A DNA stretch of 35,997 bases from Nitrospina sp. (GTDB taxonomy: Bacteria; Nitrospinota; Nitrospinia; Nitrospinales; VA-1): assembly GCA_018653085.1 (NCBI GenBank), contig JABIAY010000024.1, positions 1-35,997 on the forward strand, read 5' to 3'. Below are positions 18,704 to 27,495 of the stretch, in pieces. Every line of letters starts with the position of its first letter. The stretch's first letter is position 1. The notes beneath the pieces are model-generated. The model was given only the letters and a program-made list of their open reading frames with translations. It did not search any database and was not told the origin of the DNA. Both the position numbers and the translations under genes were made by a program.

Positions 18704-18784
18704 AACGGCAAGGGCTCTTTGAGCCGAGAAAAACGGTTATTTGCCAAATGAAGTTATTGCTAGTCGGGTCCAGCGTCACGCTGG

Positions 18785-19462
18785 CTACTTGTACATGAGG
18801 GAAACCAATTGAGCCCGGGCATGAACCCGGAATTTGGCATATATCTTTTTGAGGTGGTCTTTGACGGTATGATGGCTCAACTCCAACTTTTTAGCTATTT
18901 CCTTATCGCTCAAACCAGTACAAATCAGGCGGGCAACATCAGCCTCCCGGCTTGTTAACCCCGCTTCCTGCATTAAGTATTTGACGTGTTTTTCGAGCTT
19001 CTTTTTACTTTCCGGTTCATCAAGTCGTAGCCTGCTTGAATCCGGGGATTCAAAAATTTTTAAATTTTCCCTCGCCCGACTGGAAAGCGTTTTCATAATA
19101 GCAATCAAAGCATCCGGACTCGCAGACAGTTTGGTTTGGAACTGCTCCTGCGTTATTTCCAACAACCGGGTGGGCACCGCTGATACAACGGTGGCAGAAC
19201 GAGGCTTGGATTCAACCAATGCCATTTCCCCCAGATAATCTCCTTTTGCTCTGCGTGCAATCTCTATCTCATTTTTGGAGACAACCAACTCGCCGGAAAG
19301 TATGACATACATGGAGTCGCCCTCTTCCCCATCCTGAAACAAGACCTCTCCCACTGCCAGTTCTTTCAATTGACATTCAGAAGCCAGGCATTCCAAGGTA
19401 TCTACGGAAACCTTTTGTAAAAAATCAATATCACTCAGAAAATCAAAATTTGTCTTAGCCAT
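18785..19462 (-). CDS. Cyclic-nucleotide-binding regulator with LuxR-type HTH
   Basis: 225 residues. The N-terminal part (about 10-130) is a CRP/FNR-type cNMP-binding domain with the phosphate-binding cassette YLGEMALVESKPRSATV. The C-terminal part (about 165-225) is a LuxR/GerE helix-turn-helix: LTSREADVARLICTGLSDKEIAKK, then HHTVKDHLKKIYAKF. Normal CRP proteins carry a winged HTH_Crp domain, so this pairing is unusual. The sensor domain closely resembles those heading the GGDEF-EAL proteins at 22733 and 25346. It should be a cytosolic transcription factor responding to cAMP or cGMP, with the nearby CHASE2 cyclase as a plausible source. Its targets are unknown. Confidence 0.9.
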   Translation of the reverse strand: MAKTNFDFLSDIDFLQKVSVDTLECLASECQLKELAVGEVLFQDGEEGDSMYVILSGELVVSKNEIEIARRAKGDYLGEMALVESKPRSATVVSAVPTRLLEITQEQFQTKLSASPDALIAIMKTLSSRARENLKIFESPDSSRLRLDEPESKKKLEKHVKYLMQEAGLTSREADVARLICTGLSDKEIAKKLELSHHTVKDHLKKIYAKFRVHARAQLVSLMYK

Positions 19463-19505
19463 ACTATGCCGAACTTTCTCTATTCAAAACGACAAGGTTT
19501 CCCCA

Positions 19506-19514
19506 ATTATAACA
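19506..19514 (-). promoter_or_regulatory. Extended -10 promoter for the CRP-LuxR gene
   Basis: The minus strand has TGTTATAAT, a perfect extended -10 (TATAAT at 19506-19511), 44 bases upstream of the ATG. No good -35 is seen, as is usual for extended -10 promoters. Confidence 0.6.
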
Positions 19515-19627
19515 TTTTTTTGAATGCTTTTCGGTCTTTGCCACAGTCTATCATTCAACCAAACTGCCCCCCTAAAGTCTTACAAGCTTGAACGAATGGT
19601 GTAAAAAAAATTGACGGCTGATTTTGA

Positions 19628-21100
19628 TTAATAAGAGAAAGCAAGTTTCAACGCTAAAAGATTTTGTTTGGAATCTACAGACACCAGGTTTGAATTGTTA
19701 AGGTTGTACTGATAGTCAAACTCAAGGTTCAGGGACTCTAAAATCGGATGAGTGAGCAGGATTCGGTAGCCGTGCTTTTCATCCCTTCTCTTCCTGCCAA
19801 TACTTGCCGTGTTATTTTTATACTCCAGCAGATTGTACGAATAGGAAAACTGTATTTTCATTTTATCTGATCCGGGGAAATTCACACCTGCGCCGATGTA
19901 GTTCCCGGTATAGTCAAACTCACTGCCCTTCGCACTTTCATCAGAATGCCTGTAGCTCAAAAACCCGTAAGCCTTGTTCTCCATGAAAAACAGGTACTGG
20001 TCAAAACCAACAGAAGTGTTGGTGGCATTGCGCAGATTGTCTCCCAAAAAACTGGTGTCGGAAACAGTCAGGCTTAGATTGGTATAGAGTTGTGGCTGGA
20101 GCGAAAAACCCATACGCGGAGCGATGGTGTGAGAGGTCAGGAAATCCTTTGCGTTTAAAAAGCTGTAATTATAGTAGTAGTCAATTCCGGCATCCCAGTT
20201 TTCCTCGTTATGAGAACCTCTCAGGGAAAAAGTATTGGATATATAATTTAATTCAGACACATCCGACCAGGCACTCTGGTAAAAATCGTACCCCAGTTGG
20301 AGCTCGAGAGCGGGAGTGGAATAGAATTTATAACCTGTCGACAACTCAAAGGTGCCACCCGAATCAGCTTGGTTAGTTACGAGATCCTGCTGGGTTACAG
20401 ATAGGTTATCGTCCGCTTGCCACCCAACCTTGGCCGTGAACCACCCGTTGTTTTTGCTTTTGCTTGTTTTCCCTCCTAATTCATTCAGCAGGTCTTCTGC
20501 CACACTGGCGGTTGCCGATTCCGGGGCCTTTTCCAGGGCCATGGTCAGCGCCAGCTTAGCATCTTCTTTCTGCTCCAATTTTGAGTAGGCCAGCCCGATT
20601 TGAAACAGGGCTATTTGCTCAAGGTCGGGGTCCAAACTCAACACGATTTGGAAATGAATGAGCGATTCCTCATACTGCTCTTTTTGCTGGAGAGCACGGC
20701 CCAGATAAAAATGGGCAGAGGCATCTTGAGGATCCTGGTCGACGGATTTTGTCAGTTCCTGAATAGCCAGGTCATTGGATTCAAGGTTAAGGTAGACGAT
20801 GCCGAGATTGCGCCGAGCACCGCTATACATCGGGTCCAACTTAAGAACCCTTTCAAATGGTGCTACCGCTTCAGAATATTTTTCAGCTTTAAGGAAGGTC
20901 AGACCCCGATAATAATGCGCTTCTTTATTATTGGGGTCATTTTTGATGATTTTTGCAAACTCGGCTAAGGCACTTTCATATTTTTCTTCATTGATAAGCT
21001 GCAGGCCACGGGAAAGAAGAGAGGAGCCTGTCTCCTGTGCCTCAACAGCATTCAGGCACAGAAAAAGTGACAGCAACATGAAAAATAGATACTTCCGCAT
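19628..21100 (-). CDS. Exported TPR protein with C-terminal outer-membrane beta-barrel
   Basis: 490 residues from ATG 21098-21100. A signal peptide (RKYLFFMLLSLFLCLNAVEA) is followed by about five TPR repeats (residues about 25-205) and a linker. The last about 250 residues have alternating strands ending in an aromatic (LALKLAFSY), the hallmark of a barrel recognised by the BAM machinery. The TPR part would face the periplasm. The layout recalls Slam-type surface assembly modifiers, but I see no firm signature of that family and do not name it so. It lies downstream of the FecR gene on the same strand. A TTG start nine codons earlier is possible but does not improve the signal peptide. Confidence 0.82.
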   Translation of the reverse strand: MRKYLFFMLLSLFLCLNAVEAQETGSSLLSRGLQLINEEKYESALAEFAKIIKNDPNNKEAHYYRGLTFLKAEKYSEAVAPFERVLKLDPMYSGARRNLGIVYLNLESNDLAIQELTKSVDQDPQDASAHFYLGRALQQKEQYEESLIHFQIVLSLDPDLEQIALFQIGLAYSKLEQKEDAKLALTMALEKAPESATASVAEDLLNELGGKTSKSKNNGWFTAKVGWQADDNLSVTQQDLVTNQADSGGTFELSTGYKFYSTPALELQLGYDFYQSAWSDVSELNYISNTFSLRGSHNEENWDAGIDYYYNYSFLNAKDFLTSHTIAPRMGFSLQPQLYTNLSLTVSDTSFLGDNLRNATNTSVGFDQYLFFMENKAYGFLSYRHSDESAKGSEFDYTGNYIGAGVNFPGSDKMKIQFSYSYNLLEYKNNTASIGRKRRDEKHGYRILLTHPILESLNLEFDYQYNLNNSNLVSVDSKQNLLALKLAFSY

Positions 21101-21185
21101 AGGCACCCAGCAATAAGCGTATGGCAAACTTTACCCCACCCAATGCTGAAAAGCCAGTACTTTCAGTGGATTATAAAACTACGCA

Positions 21186-21310
21186 TATAACTTGCGGGCA
21201 CAAGAGTAGCCCGTTTCCTGTGCCTGAATAACACTCAGGCACAGGAACGGTAGTAGAACTTTAAAAATAGACACTTACGCATAGCACCCGTGATGAAGTG
21301 TATCAAAACT
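21186..21310 (-). pseudogene. Decayed duplicate of the 5' end of the TPR-barrel gene
   Basis: This intergenic stretch aligns by eye with about 20993-21130, the start of the TPR-barrel gene and its leader, with most positions matching and a few one- or two-base gaps. The copy still has an ATG (minus strand) giving MRKCLFLKFYYRSCA and then a stop, against MRKYLFFMLLSLFL in the intact gene. It therefore looks like the remnant of a tandem duplication. Confidence 0.55.
21217..21245. repeat. Perfect 11-bp inverted repeat
   Basis: CCTGTGCCTGA (21217-21227), a 7-base loop and TCAGGCACAGG (21235-21245). No T-run follows on either strand. The intact gene has a shorter version of the same hairpin over codons of its signal-peptide region (about 21033-21061). 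It may slow or process the fecR transcript. Confidence 0.55.
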
Positions 21311-21338
21311 ATACACGGTTCACGCGGAACCTGGGGAG

Positions 21339-22706
21339 TTATGGTTTTCCGCCACCAGGAGCACCGCCACCAGGAGGTCCACTTCTAGCTATTTTTGGGG
21401 GCCCAAGGTCAGGTTTTCCGGGTTGTCCAGATCCGGGTCGTCCGACTCCACCCGGTCCTCCGTTTTTATTAACGAGGCCACTAAATTTAGTTCCGATACC
21501 ACCCTTGCCTTTGGGTCCTTTCTGAATCCCGAAACCACCAATGCCAGGGCCACTGCCTTTACCACCTTGATTAACTCTATCTTGTGCTTTTGCGAAGAAA
21601 GGCCCTCTGGCGGTCCCTTCTGCCTTGACTTTAGTAATGGTTATACTGGTACGCCCCCTGTTTGCTGGAGGCCCTCTTTGCTTGTCCGCCTGCTTCATCA
21701 GTCCAGCAGGCAACGTCCCTGCCTCGGCCTGTTTCAGAAGACCCGGGGGAAGCGCATCAGCCGCCGCCAACTCAACCAGGAGCGGTGGAAGGTTCTGGAC
21801 ATCAGAGACCACTCCATTTTTCAGAACTCCCAGCATTTTTCCTTTGGTAAGTATCGTCTGCGGCCCCAGGTTTCCGTTGGGAAGCTTCGGGGCAGTATCG
21901 ATGCTACCTTCAATATTGATGAAAGATGTCTTGCCGTTCGGGTGAACAGTCACAACAAATTCCGTTCCCCGCACTCCTGCCACAGCAGTAGGCGTCACCA
22001 CCTTGAAGGCCGACCCTTTCGATTTACCTTTAGTCACCACAAATCGCACGGTTCCCAAAGCCACATTAACCACGGTTTGCCGCAGATCTTTTTCGGGATC
22101 ATATATATGTTTCCTGATATTGACGGAAGCATTTTCCCCGAGAGTCAATGCGCTTTTATCATCGAAGGTGAAGGTGGCTTTTGATTCAGGTTGGGTCTTG
22201 ATATGATCATTCATGAAAACCGGGGAAGCCAGCTTAATATCTGATGATGCAATCTCCCCCTCATGAGTCTGAAGAATTTTCCCCTCAACGCCGGTGGTGA
22301 TTCCAATATCGGCTGATTTAACGATCCCCTCCTGCTTTAAAAATTGTTTCTGTTCAAACAGGTTTTTACCAGGGGGTTCGCCGGACAAAGCGTAAGTAAT
22401 CCGAACAAACTCCTGATCGGTCATCGCCTCTTTTGCGCCTTTTTCACCGAGAACTTTAAATCCACGGACCTTTAAAATCCGGGCCGTTTTAACATACAGA
22501 TCCTCCTGGGATAACTCCGCATGGTTTTTCGGAAGGAGGGGGTGATCAGGCTGATTATGGGAAACCATCGCTATAAACTCAGCCCTGCTGACCTGCGAAT
22601 TGTCCTGACTGGCTGAAACAAGGGAAATAAAACATAACCCTAACGTCATCATTGGGACGAGGCGAACCGACAACCATTTAGCCTTACGTATGAATTTTGT
22701 GCTCAT
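21339..22706 (-). CDS. Exported FecR-domain protein with glycine-rich tail
   Basis: 455 residues from ATG 22704-22706, chosen because AAGGAG lies six bases upstream; an in-frame ATG eight codons earlier lacks one. Signal peptide to about residue 33 (MMTLGLCFISLVSAS). Residues about 35-130 form a domain of unknown type. The FecR domain (about 150-290) shows IKTQPESKATFTFDDKSALT, GTVRFVVTK and TPTAVAGVRGTEFVV. The last about 95 residues are low-complexity Gly/Pro/Lys. Classic FecR is an inner-membrane anti-sigma factor; this one has no sigma gene or TonB receptor nearby and seems fully exported. It follows the GGDEF-EAL gene by 26 bases, so the two are probably one operon. In other genomes exported FecR proteins often lie near CHASE2 cyclases. 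Confidence 0.87.
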   Translation of the reverse strand: MSTKFIRKAKWLSVRLVPMMTLGLCFISLVSASQDNSQVSRAEFIAMVSHNQPDHPLLPKNHAELSQEDLYVKTARILKVRGFKVLGEKGAKEAMTDQEFVRITYALSGEPPGKNLFEQKQFLKQEGIVKSADIGITTGVEGKILQTHEGEIASSDIKLASPVFMNDHIKTQPESKATFTFDDKSALTLGENASVNIRKHIYDPEKDLRQTVVNVALGTVRFVVTKGKSKGSAFKVVTPTAVAGVRGTEFVVTVHPNGKTSFINIEGSIDTAPKLPNGNLGPQTILTKGKMLGVLKNGVVSDVQNLPPLLVELAAADALPPGLLKQAEAGTLPAGLMKQADKQRGPPANRGRTSITITKVKAEGTARGPFFAKAQDRVNQGGKGSGPGIGGFGIQKGPKGKGGIGTKFSGLVNKNGGPGGVGRPGSGQPGKPDLGPPKIARSGPPGGGAPGGGKP

Positions 22707-22732
22707 AATTTGCTCCTTATCTATACTCATTA

Positions 22733-24868
22733 TTATATACCTTTTCGTAATATGGGTTTCAGCTTTTCCGCTGGCAAAGGTCTGCCAAACAGATAGCCCT
22801 GGACCCAGTCACATCCGCTATGCTCTAAAAACCTTCTTTGTTCAATAGTTTCAATTCCTTTGGCAACTGTTTTCAACTTTAAACTTTTTCCAATACCAAT
22901 AACTGTAGTGGTGATCGTGGCGTTAATCTCAACAGAGAACCCTTGAATCAGTTGGGGAGCAATATTCAAGGTGCTCAAGGGAACACGCGCAAGGTTATTC
23001 AATGAGGACAAACCCGTGCCAAAATTATCCAAAGCCAGCTTTGAGCCAAGTTCGTGAAGCTCCATCAAGTTTTTATACGCCTGCGCCGAAGTTTGGAGCA
23101 AAGCCCCTTCAGGAATTTCAAATTCAAACAAATCCGGTTCCAGCCCAAACTTATTTATACAACCCTCTATTTTTTCCGCCAGCCTACCCTGTAGCAACTG
23201 CACTTCGCTGAGGTTGATGGAAAAGGGCACCAAAGGTATCCCTTCCCGTCTCCAGGCTTTAATTTGCTCGCAAACAGACTGCATAACCCAATCCCCAATG
23301 GGAACAATCAAACCGTCCTCCTCGGCTAGAGGGAGGAATTCAGCGGGGTGCACCAATCCTCTTTCAGGGTCATTCATCCTCAAAAACACTTCAAGTCTCT
23401 TATATTCACCTGTTTCGATATCTACCTTCGGTTGATAGTCCAGCAGAAAGTTTTCATCCTCAAGCGTTTGGTGCAAAAGAGTCTTGAGGCCCGATCGCCT
23501 TTGGGCCACCGACAGCATTTCGGGGTTATGTACATAATAGGAGTTTTTTCCCTGTTCTTTAGCCCGATACATTGCCGAATCCGCACTTTTAAACAGCGTT
23601 TCAGCATCCTTGCCATCCGCCGGATAAACCGCGATTCCTATACTGAAACTGGAACGAATTTCGTGTTTATCAATTTTGAACACAGGCTTGAGAGCTGAGA
23701 TAATCCTTTCCGCCAGCCGGGTGGAGTAAGTATCATCCTTCAACCCCGTTAACAGGACTACAAACTCATCTCCTCCTATCCTTGCCACCGTATCCTCGCC
23801 ACGCAATAGCCCTTGCAAACGTTTGGCCACTTCTTTTAACAACTCATCTCCAATAGAATGTCCCAGAGAATCGTTCACGGATTTAAAATCATCCATATCC
23901 AGATACAACACCGCAAAGTTTTCATTATTACGATCAGCATGGGCGAAAGCCAGGATGATGCGGTCATTGATCATGTTGCGGTTGGGCAGGCCGGTCAAAG
24001 AATCAAAAAATGCCATGCGCTTGATTTTGGCTTCCATCTGCCGAAACTCAGTCAGATCCCGGACAATGGCTAATAAAGAGCTTTTCTTGTTGACCTGGAT
24101 CTGCTTCAATCTCACCTGCACCGGATAAATCGTATCGTCTTTTCTCTTTTGCAGGGCATCAAAAACCTGAACCAGTTTTTGCCCGTTTTGCAACGACTCC
24201 ACAAACACCTCAAACTCCAAACGAGAATGGTCTTCCCAAAAGTCGTATAACGCCTTTTTACAAATCTGGCTCTTGCTATAACCCAGGCTTCGGCTGGCTG
24301 TCGAATTGGTCTGCAAAATTTGATAACTTTCAATATCTATAACGTAAGTTTCATTCGTCGCATCGTCCAACACCTGGGTTAACTGTTCGGCATGCTCCTG
24401 TTCTTGTTTTAATTTGACATGAGCCCCTTCCATCACGTCCAGATCTTTTCGGGCTCTTTCGGAGAGTGTTTTCAAAAGGGCGATCAGTGATTCAGAATTG
24501 CCGGAAAATTCTTTATGGAATTTTTCTGCGGTGATTTCGAGCAGTTGCACTTCAGTTTCGGTTCGGATAGTCGCCGAGCGTGGCTTGGATTCTATCAATC
24601 CCATTTCGCCGATATATTGACCGGCTTTTCTGCGGGCGATCACTTTGCTTTTCTTATAAACCAGCAGTTCCCCTGACAAAATGATATACATCGCCCCGGA
24701 CGCATCCCCCTCCTCAAACAGGATTTCATAGGCGGGTAATGTGAGAACCTCACACGAGTGAGCCAGCTTTTCCAAAGTCTCCGCAGAAAAGAAACTGAGA
24801 AAATCTACAGCCTTTAACTGCTCTAGTTTTACCGCTACGTCCATAATTGAGGTGTCACCGCTAGTCAC
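22733..24868 (-). CDS. cNMP-binding, PAS, GGDEF and degenerate EAL protein
   Basis: 711 residues from GTG 24866-24868 (AGGAG nine bases upstream); ATG 24844 aligns better with the paralogue and is an alternative. A cNMP-binding domain (about 20-145, YIGEMGLIESKPRSAT) is followed by a PAS domain (165-280). The GGDEF domain (290-450) has intact GGDEF (365-369) and the inhibitory RxxD (356-359), so c-di-GMP synthesis is likely. The EAL domain (465-711) is altered at key sites: EVF for EAL, DN for the DD pair (614-615), N635 for the catalytic lysine, A637 for aspartate and K670 for the AEG glutamate. Hydrolysis is therefore unlikely. It is cytosolic, with no membrane segment, and is divergent from its paralogue at 25346. 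Confidence 0.93.
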   Translation of the reverse strand: MTSGDTSIMDVAVKLEQLKAVDFLSFFSAETLEKLAHSCEVLTLPAYEILFEEGDASGAMYIILSGELLVYKKSKVIARRKAGQYIGEMGLIESKPRSATIRTETEVQLLEITAEKFHKEFSGNSESLIALLKTLSERARKDLDVMEGAHVKLKQEQEHAEQLTQVLDDATNETYVIDIESYQILQTNSTASRSLGYSKSQICKKALYDFWEDHSRLEFEVFVESLQNGQKLVQVFDALQKRKDDTIYPVQVRLKQIQVNKKSSLLAIVRDLTEFRQMEAKIKRMAFFDSLTGLPNRNMINDRIILAFAHADRNNENFAVLYLDMDDFKSVNDSLGHSIGDELLKEVAKRLQGLLRGEDTVARIGGDEFVVLLTGLKDDTYSTRLAERIISALKPVFKIDKHEIRSSFSIGIAVYPADGKDAETLFKSADSAMYRAKEQGKNSYYVHNPEMLSVAQRRSGLKTLLHQTLEDENFLLDYQPKVDIETGEYKRLEVFLRMNDPERGLVHPAEFLPLAEEDGLIVPIGDWVMQSVCEQIKAWRREGIPLVPFSINLSEVQLLQGRLAEKIEGCINKFGLEPDLFEFEIPEGALLQTSAQAYKNLMELHELGSKLALDNFGTGLSSLNNLARVPLSTLNIAPQLIQGFSVEINATITTTVIGIGKSLKLKTVAKGIETIEQRRFLEHSGCDWVQGYLFGRPLPAEKLKPILRKGI

Positions 24869-25345
24869 TAGGAATTTCTCCTACTGTTGCATATTCAAAG
24901 GATCAATATACTCAAGTATAAATAAAAAACCCGTTATTGAAAGCCCCTCAAGCGAGGGGGGCGAGCAAAACCAAAATATCCTCAATAGGATAAACGTTGT
25001 ATTTCCCTATGTTTTTCAGAGGTTTTGAAAAAAAATCTTATATTTAACAGTAAAAATATTGCATTTTTATAAAAAATGGCTCGCCTTCTCCTTTTATTCA
25101 ATGCAGAAACTTACTGAGTAATAAAAATGTGTGGTCCTAAATCTTAAGGACCTGCTTATTTGATTCATTACAGCAAAAAAATATTCCCGCCGCACCTGTG
25201 GTTTCCTTGTCAAAGTACTGCTCCGTTTCTTACAGTTATTCCCCATAACGCTTAGACATTGCAAAGCCTTTTCAGCTTTACCCTTTTAGTCATGGAAAAT
25301 AAGGTATAGTATTATTCTATTTTCTCATTCAGGCAAAAGGTATCT
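24869..25345. other. Divergent intergenic region between the two GGDEF-EAL genes
   Basis: 477 bases without a gene. It is AT-rich and presumably holds both promoters. A GC hairpin CCCCTC-AAGC-GAGGGG lies at 24944-24959, 75 bases from the minus-strand gene, within its likely leader or promoter; no T-run follows directly. TATAGT (25305-25310) could be the -10 of the plus-strand gene. I looked for a c-di-GMP riboswitch and for TGTGA-N6-TCACA CRP sites and saw neither. Confidence 0.5.
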
Positions 25346-27457
25346 GTGGATAACAAAACCACACTTGGATTTTTAAAACAGGTCGACTTTTTGAAGAGCT
25401 TGCCGGGATTAGATTCTCTCAGCGCAAACTGCAAGGAACGGTTTTTACCCAAAGAAGAATTTCTCTTTAAGGAAGGACAGACCGGGGATGCAATGTACAT
25501 CATTACGTCTGGAAACCTGGAGGTGTTCAAGGAGAACCGTGTAATTGCCCATAGAACCACCGGTGAATACCTTGGTGAAATGGCTCTACTGGGAAATAAA
25601 ATACGCTCGGCTTCAGTAAAAGCCACTACCGATGTCAAAGCGATTGAAATTCATGAAAAATATTTTCTGGAATTTTTGTCTATAAACCCCAAGGCTTTTT
25701 TACCACTGTTCCAGACCCTGGCGGGGCGATGGAAAGAAGACTTGCAAAAAATTGATTCTGATAATCTTGAATTAAAAAACCAGATAAAATTAAACCAGAG
25801 ATTCTCCCGCCTTTTAGACGACACGGTTAATGAAATTTTCATACTGGAACAGGACACTTATCAAATCACACAGGCAAACTCCAAGGCTTCGCAAAATCTC
25901 GGCTACACCTTAACCGAATTGACCAGCACTTATTTTAATGAAGTCTTCCAGGATTTACCCTGGGACGAGTTAAATGAAAAGTTCCAAAACCTGATCGATA
26001 AAAGCCTCGCCCAGGTATCATTTGAAAACCAAAATAAAAGGAAAGATGGTTCAACCTATCCGGTGGAGGTGCGTATTCAATATTTGCACATAGAAGACCC
26101 TCCACTGATTTATGCCATCGTTGAGGACATATCAGATAAAAAGGCCATGGAGGCCCATATTAAGGAACTGGCCTTTTACGACTCCTTAACTCACCTGCCT
26201 AATCGCAATTTGATCAAGGATCGATTCGATATCATGCTGGCCCGTGCCCAAAGGTCGAATACAAAGGTTGCCATACTATCCATGGATTTGGATAACTTTA
26301 AGGTAGTTAACGATTCCCTGGGACATGAAGCAGGAGACCAGTTTTTAGTCCAGCTAGCAGACCGATTTGAGGGGACCTTGCGGAAGGAAGATACATTCGG
26401 GCGCTTGGGTGGAGATGATTTTGTCATTCTTCTTCACAATATAAAGGATGAATACTTTCCAACGAAAATGGCGCAACGAGTCATCAACCTTATGAAAGAG
26501 CCTATGGAACTACAGGGAAAGAAATTTCATTCCAGCTTCAGCATTGGAATTGCACTTTTCCCTTCAGATGGAGAAGATATTGAAACACTGTTTAAGAATT
26601 CAGATATCGCAATGTATCAGGCCAAGGAATCTGGGGGCAATTCTTACCGCATGTATGAATCTTCAATGCATGAAAAAATCATATCTCGACTGACCCTGGA
26701 GCAGGAGTTATGGAGAGCCGTTAAAAATAAAGAATTCGAATTGCATTATCAACCCAAGGTCAATCTGAGCACCGATAAGGTTGAAGGATTGGAAGCCCTT
26801 ATTCGCTGGAACCACCCCGACGGGAAAAAGGTTGGTCCTGATGTATTCATTCCCATTGCCGAGGAAAGCCGACTTATTCATAAAATCTGGGACTGGACCT
26901 TTCAGGTAGCGTGCGGTCAAATCCAGGAGTGGTGTCACAAATACGGAGAGGCTGTAAAAATAGGGATCAATCTTTCTGGTAGACAGTTTGAACTACCGGA
27001 TCTGGTTGAACAAGTCAAAAATGTTATAACTACGGAGGGAATTCATCCCAAATATCTGGAAATCGAGGTCACTGAGACCGCAGTCATGAGCAATGTACAG
27101 GTGGCCATCGATATCCTGGAACAATTCAGAGAACTCGGAGTTCAGATTTCTATTGACGATTTCGGTTCCGGATACACTTCCCTGGGTTATCTGAAAAAAC
27201 TTCCCATCGATACTTTGAAAATCGACCACTCTTTTATTCGAGATTGTACGGATAACAGCAATTTGGCGATCATTCAGGGAATCATTACCATCTCACAGAA
27301 AATGGGATTTAAAACCATCGCCGAAGGGGTGGAAACCCAGGAGCAACACGATTTCCTTAAAAACCTGGAATGCGATCAATTCCAAGGTTATCTATGCAGT
27401 AAGGCACTTCCTGCTCAGGAAATAGAGCATCTGATTTGGCCCGGACAAGGTAAATAA
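25346..27457 (+). CDS. cNMP-binding, PAS, GGDDF and intact EAL protein
   Basis: 703 residues from GTG 25346 with AAAGG five bases upstream. It is paralogous to the 22733 gene over its full length. The cNMP-binding domain has YLGEMALLGNKIRSAS, with Ile replacing the usual Pro. A PAS domain follows (about 155-270). The cyclase domain reads GGDDF (355-359) with RKED upstream; Asp for the catalytic Glu should weaken synthesis. The EAL domain is complete: EALIRW (483-488), INLSGRQ, EVTETAVM, DDFGSGY (604-610), LKID (624-627) and AEGVET. It is predicted to be mainly a c-di-GMP phosphodiesterase, perhaps with GTP-tuned activity. The CHASE2 cyclase follows 38 bases later on the same strand and may be co-transcribed. 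Confidence 0.93.
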   Translation: MDNKTTLGFLKQVDFLKSLPGLDSLSANCKERFLPKEEFLFKEGQTGDAMYIITSGNLEVFKENRVIAHRTTGEYLGEMALLGNKIRSASVKATTDVKAIEIHEKYFLEFLSINPKAFLPLFQTLAGRWKEDLQKIDSDNLELKNQIKLNQRFSRLLDDTVNEIFILEQDTYQITQANSKASQNLGYTLTELTSTYFNEVFQDLPWDELNEKFQNLIDKSLAQVSFENQNKRKDGSTYPVEVRIQYLHIEDPPLIYAIVEDISDKKAMEAHIKELAFYDSLTHLPNRNLIKDRFDIMLARAQRSNTKVAILSMDLDNFKVVNDSLGHEAGDQFLVQLADRFEGTLRKEDTFGRLGGDDFVILLHNIKDEYFPTKMAQRVINLMKEPMELQGKKFHSSFSIGIALFPSDGEDIETLFKNSDIAMYQAKESGGNSYRMYESSMHEKIISRLTLEQELWRAVKNKEFELHYQPKVNLSTDKVEGLEALIRWNHPDGKKVGPDVFIPIAEESRLIHKIWDWTFQVACGQIQEWCHKYGEAVKIGINLSGRQFELPDLVEQVKNVITTEGIHPKYLEIEVTETAVMSNVQVAIDILEQFRELGVQISIDDFGSGYTSLGYLKKLPIDTLKIDHSFIRDCTDNSNLAIIQGIITISQKMGFKTIAEGVETQEQHDFLKNLECDQFQGYLCSKALPAQEIEHLIWPGQGK

Positions 27458-27495
27458 CTCTTTTTTATACGACCCAAAAGAGGCCCAATTTCTAA

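Noticed and set aside
17898-18779. Long form of CysE with 55 extra N-terminal residues
   Set aside because: The extension covers a terminator and a TATAAT promoter, and its peptide is unlike CysE N-termini.
19628-21100. Naming the TPR-barrel protein a Slam (DUF560) surface-assembly modifier
   Set aside because: Only the overall TPR-plus-barrel layout agrees; no specific motif could be confirmed by eye.
21423-22184. 253-codon plus-strand open frame
   Set aside because: It lies antisense inside the FecR gene, and its product has no domain or signal; the minus-strand frame has recognisable FecR motifs.
24869-25345. Possible c-di-GMP riboswitch upstream of the GGDEF-EAL genes
   Set aside because: The hairpin at 24944-24959 lacks the conserved GEMM core and tetraloop-receptor features.
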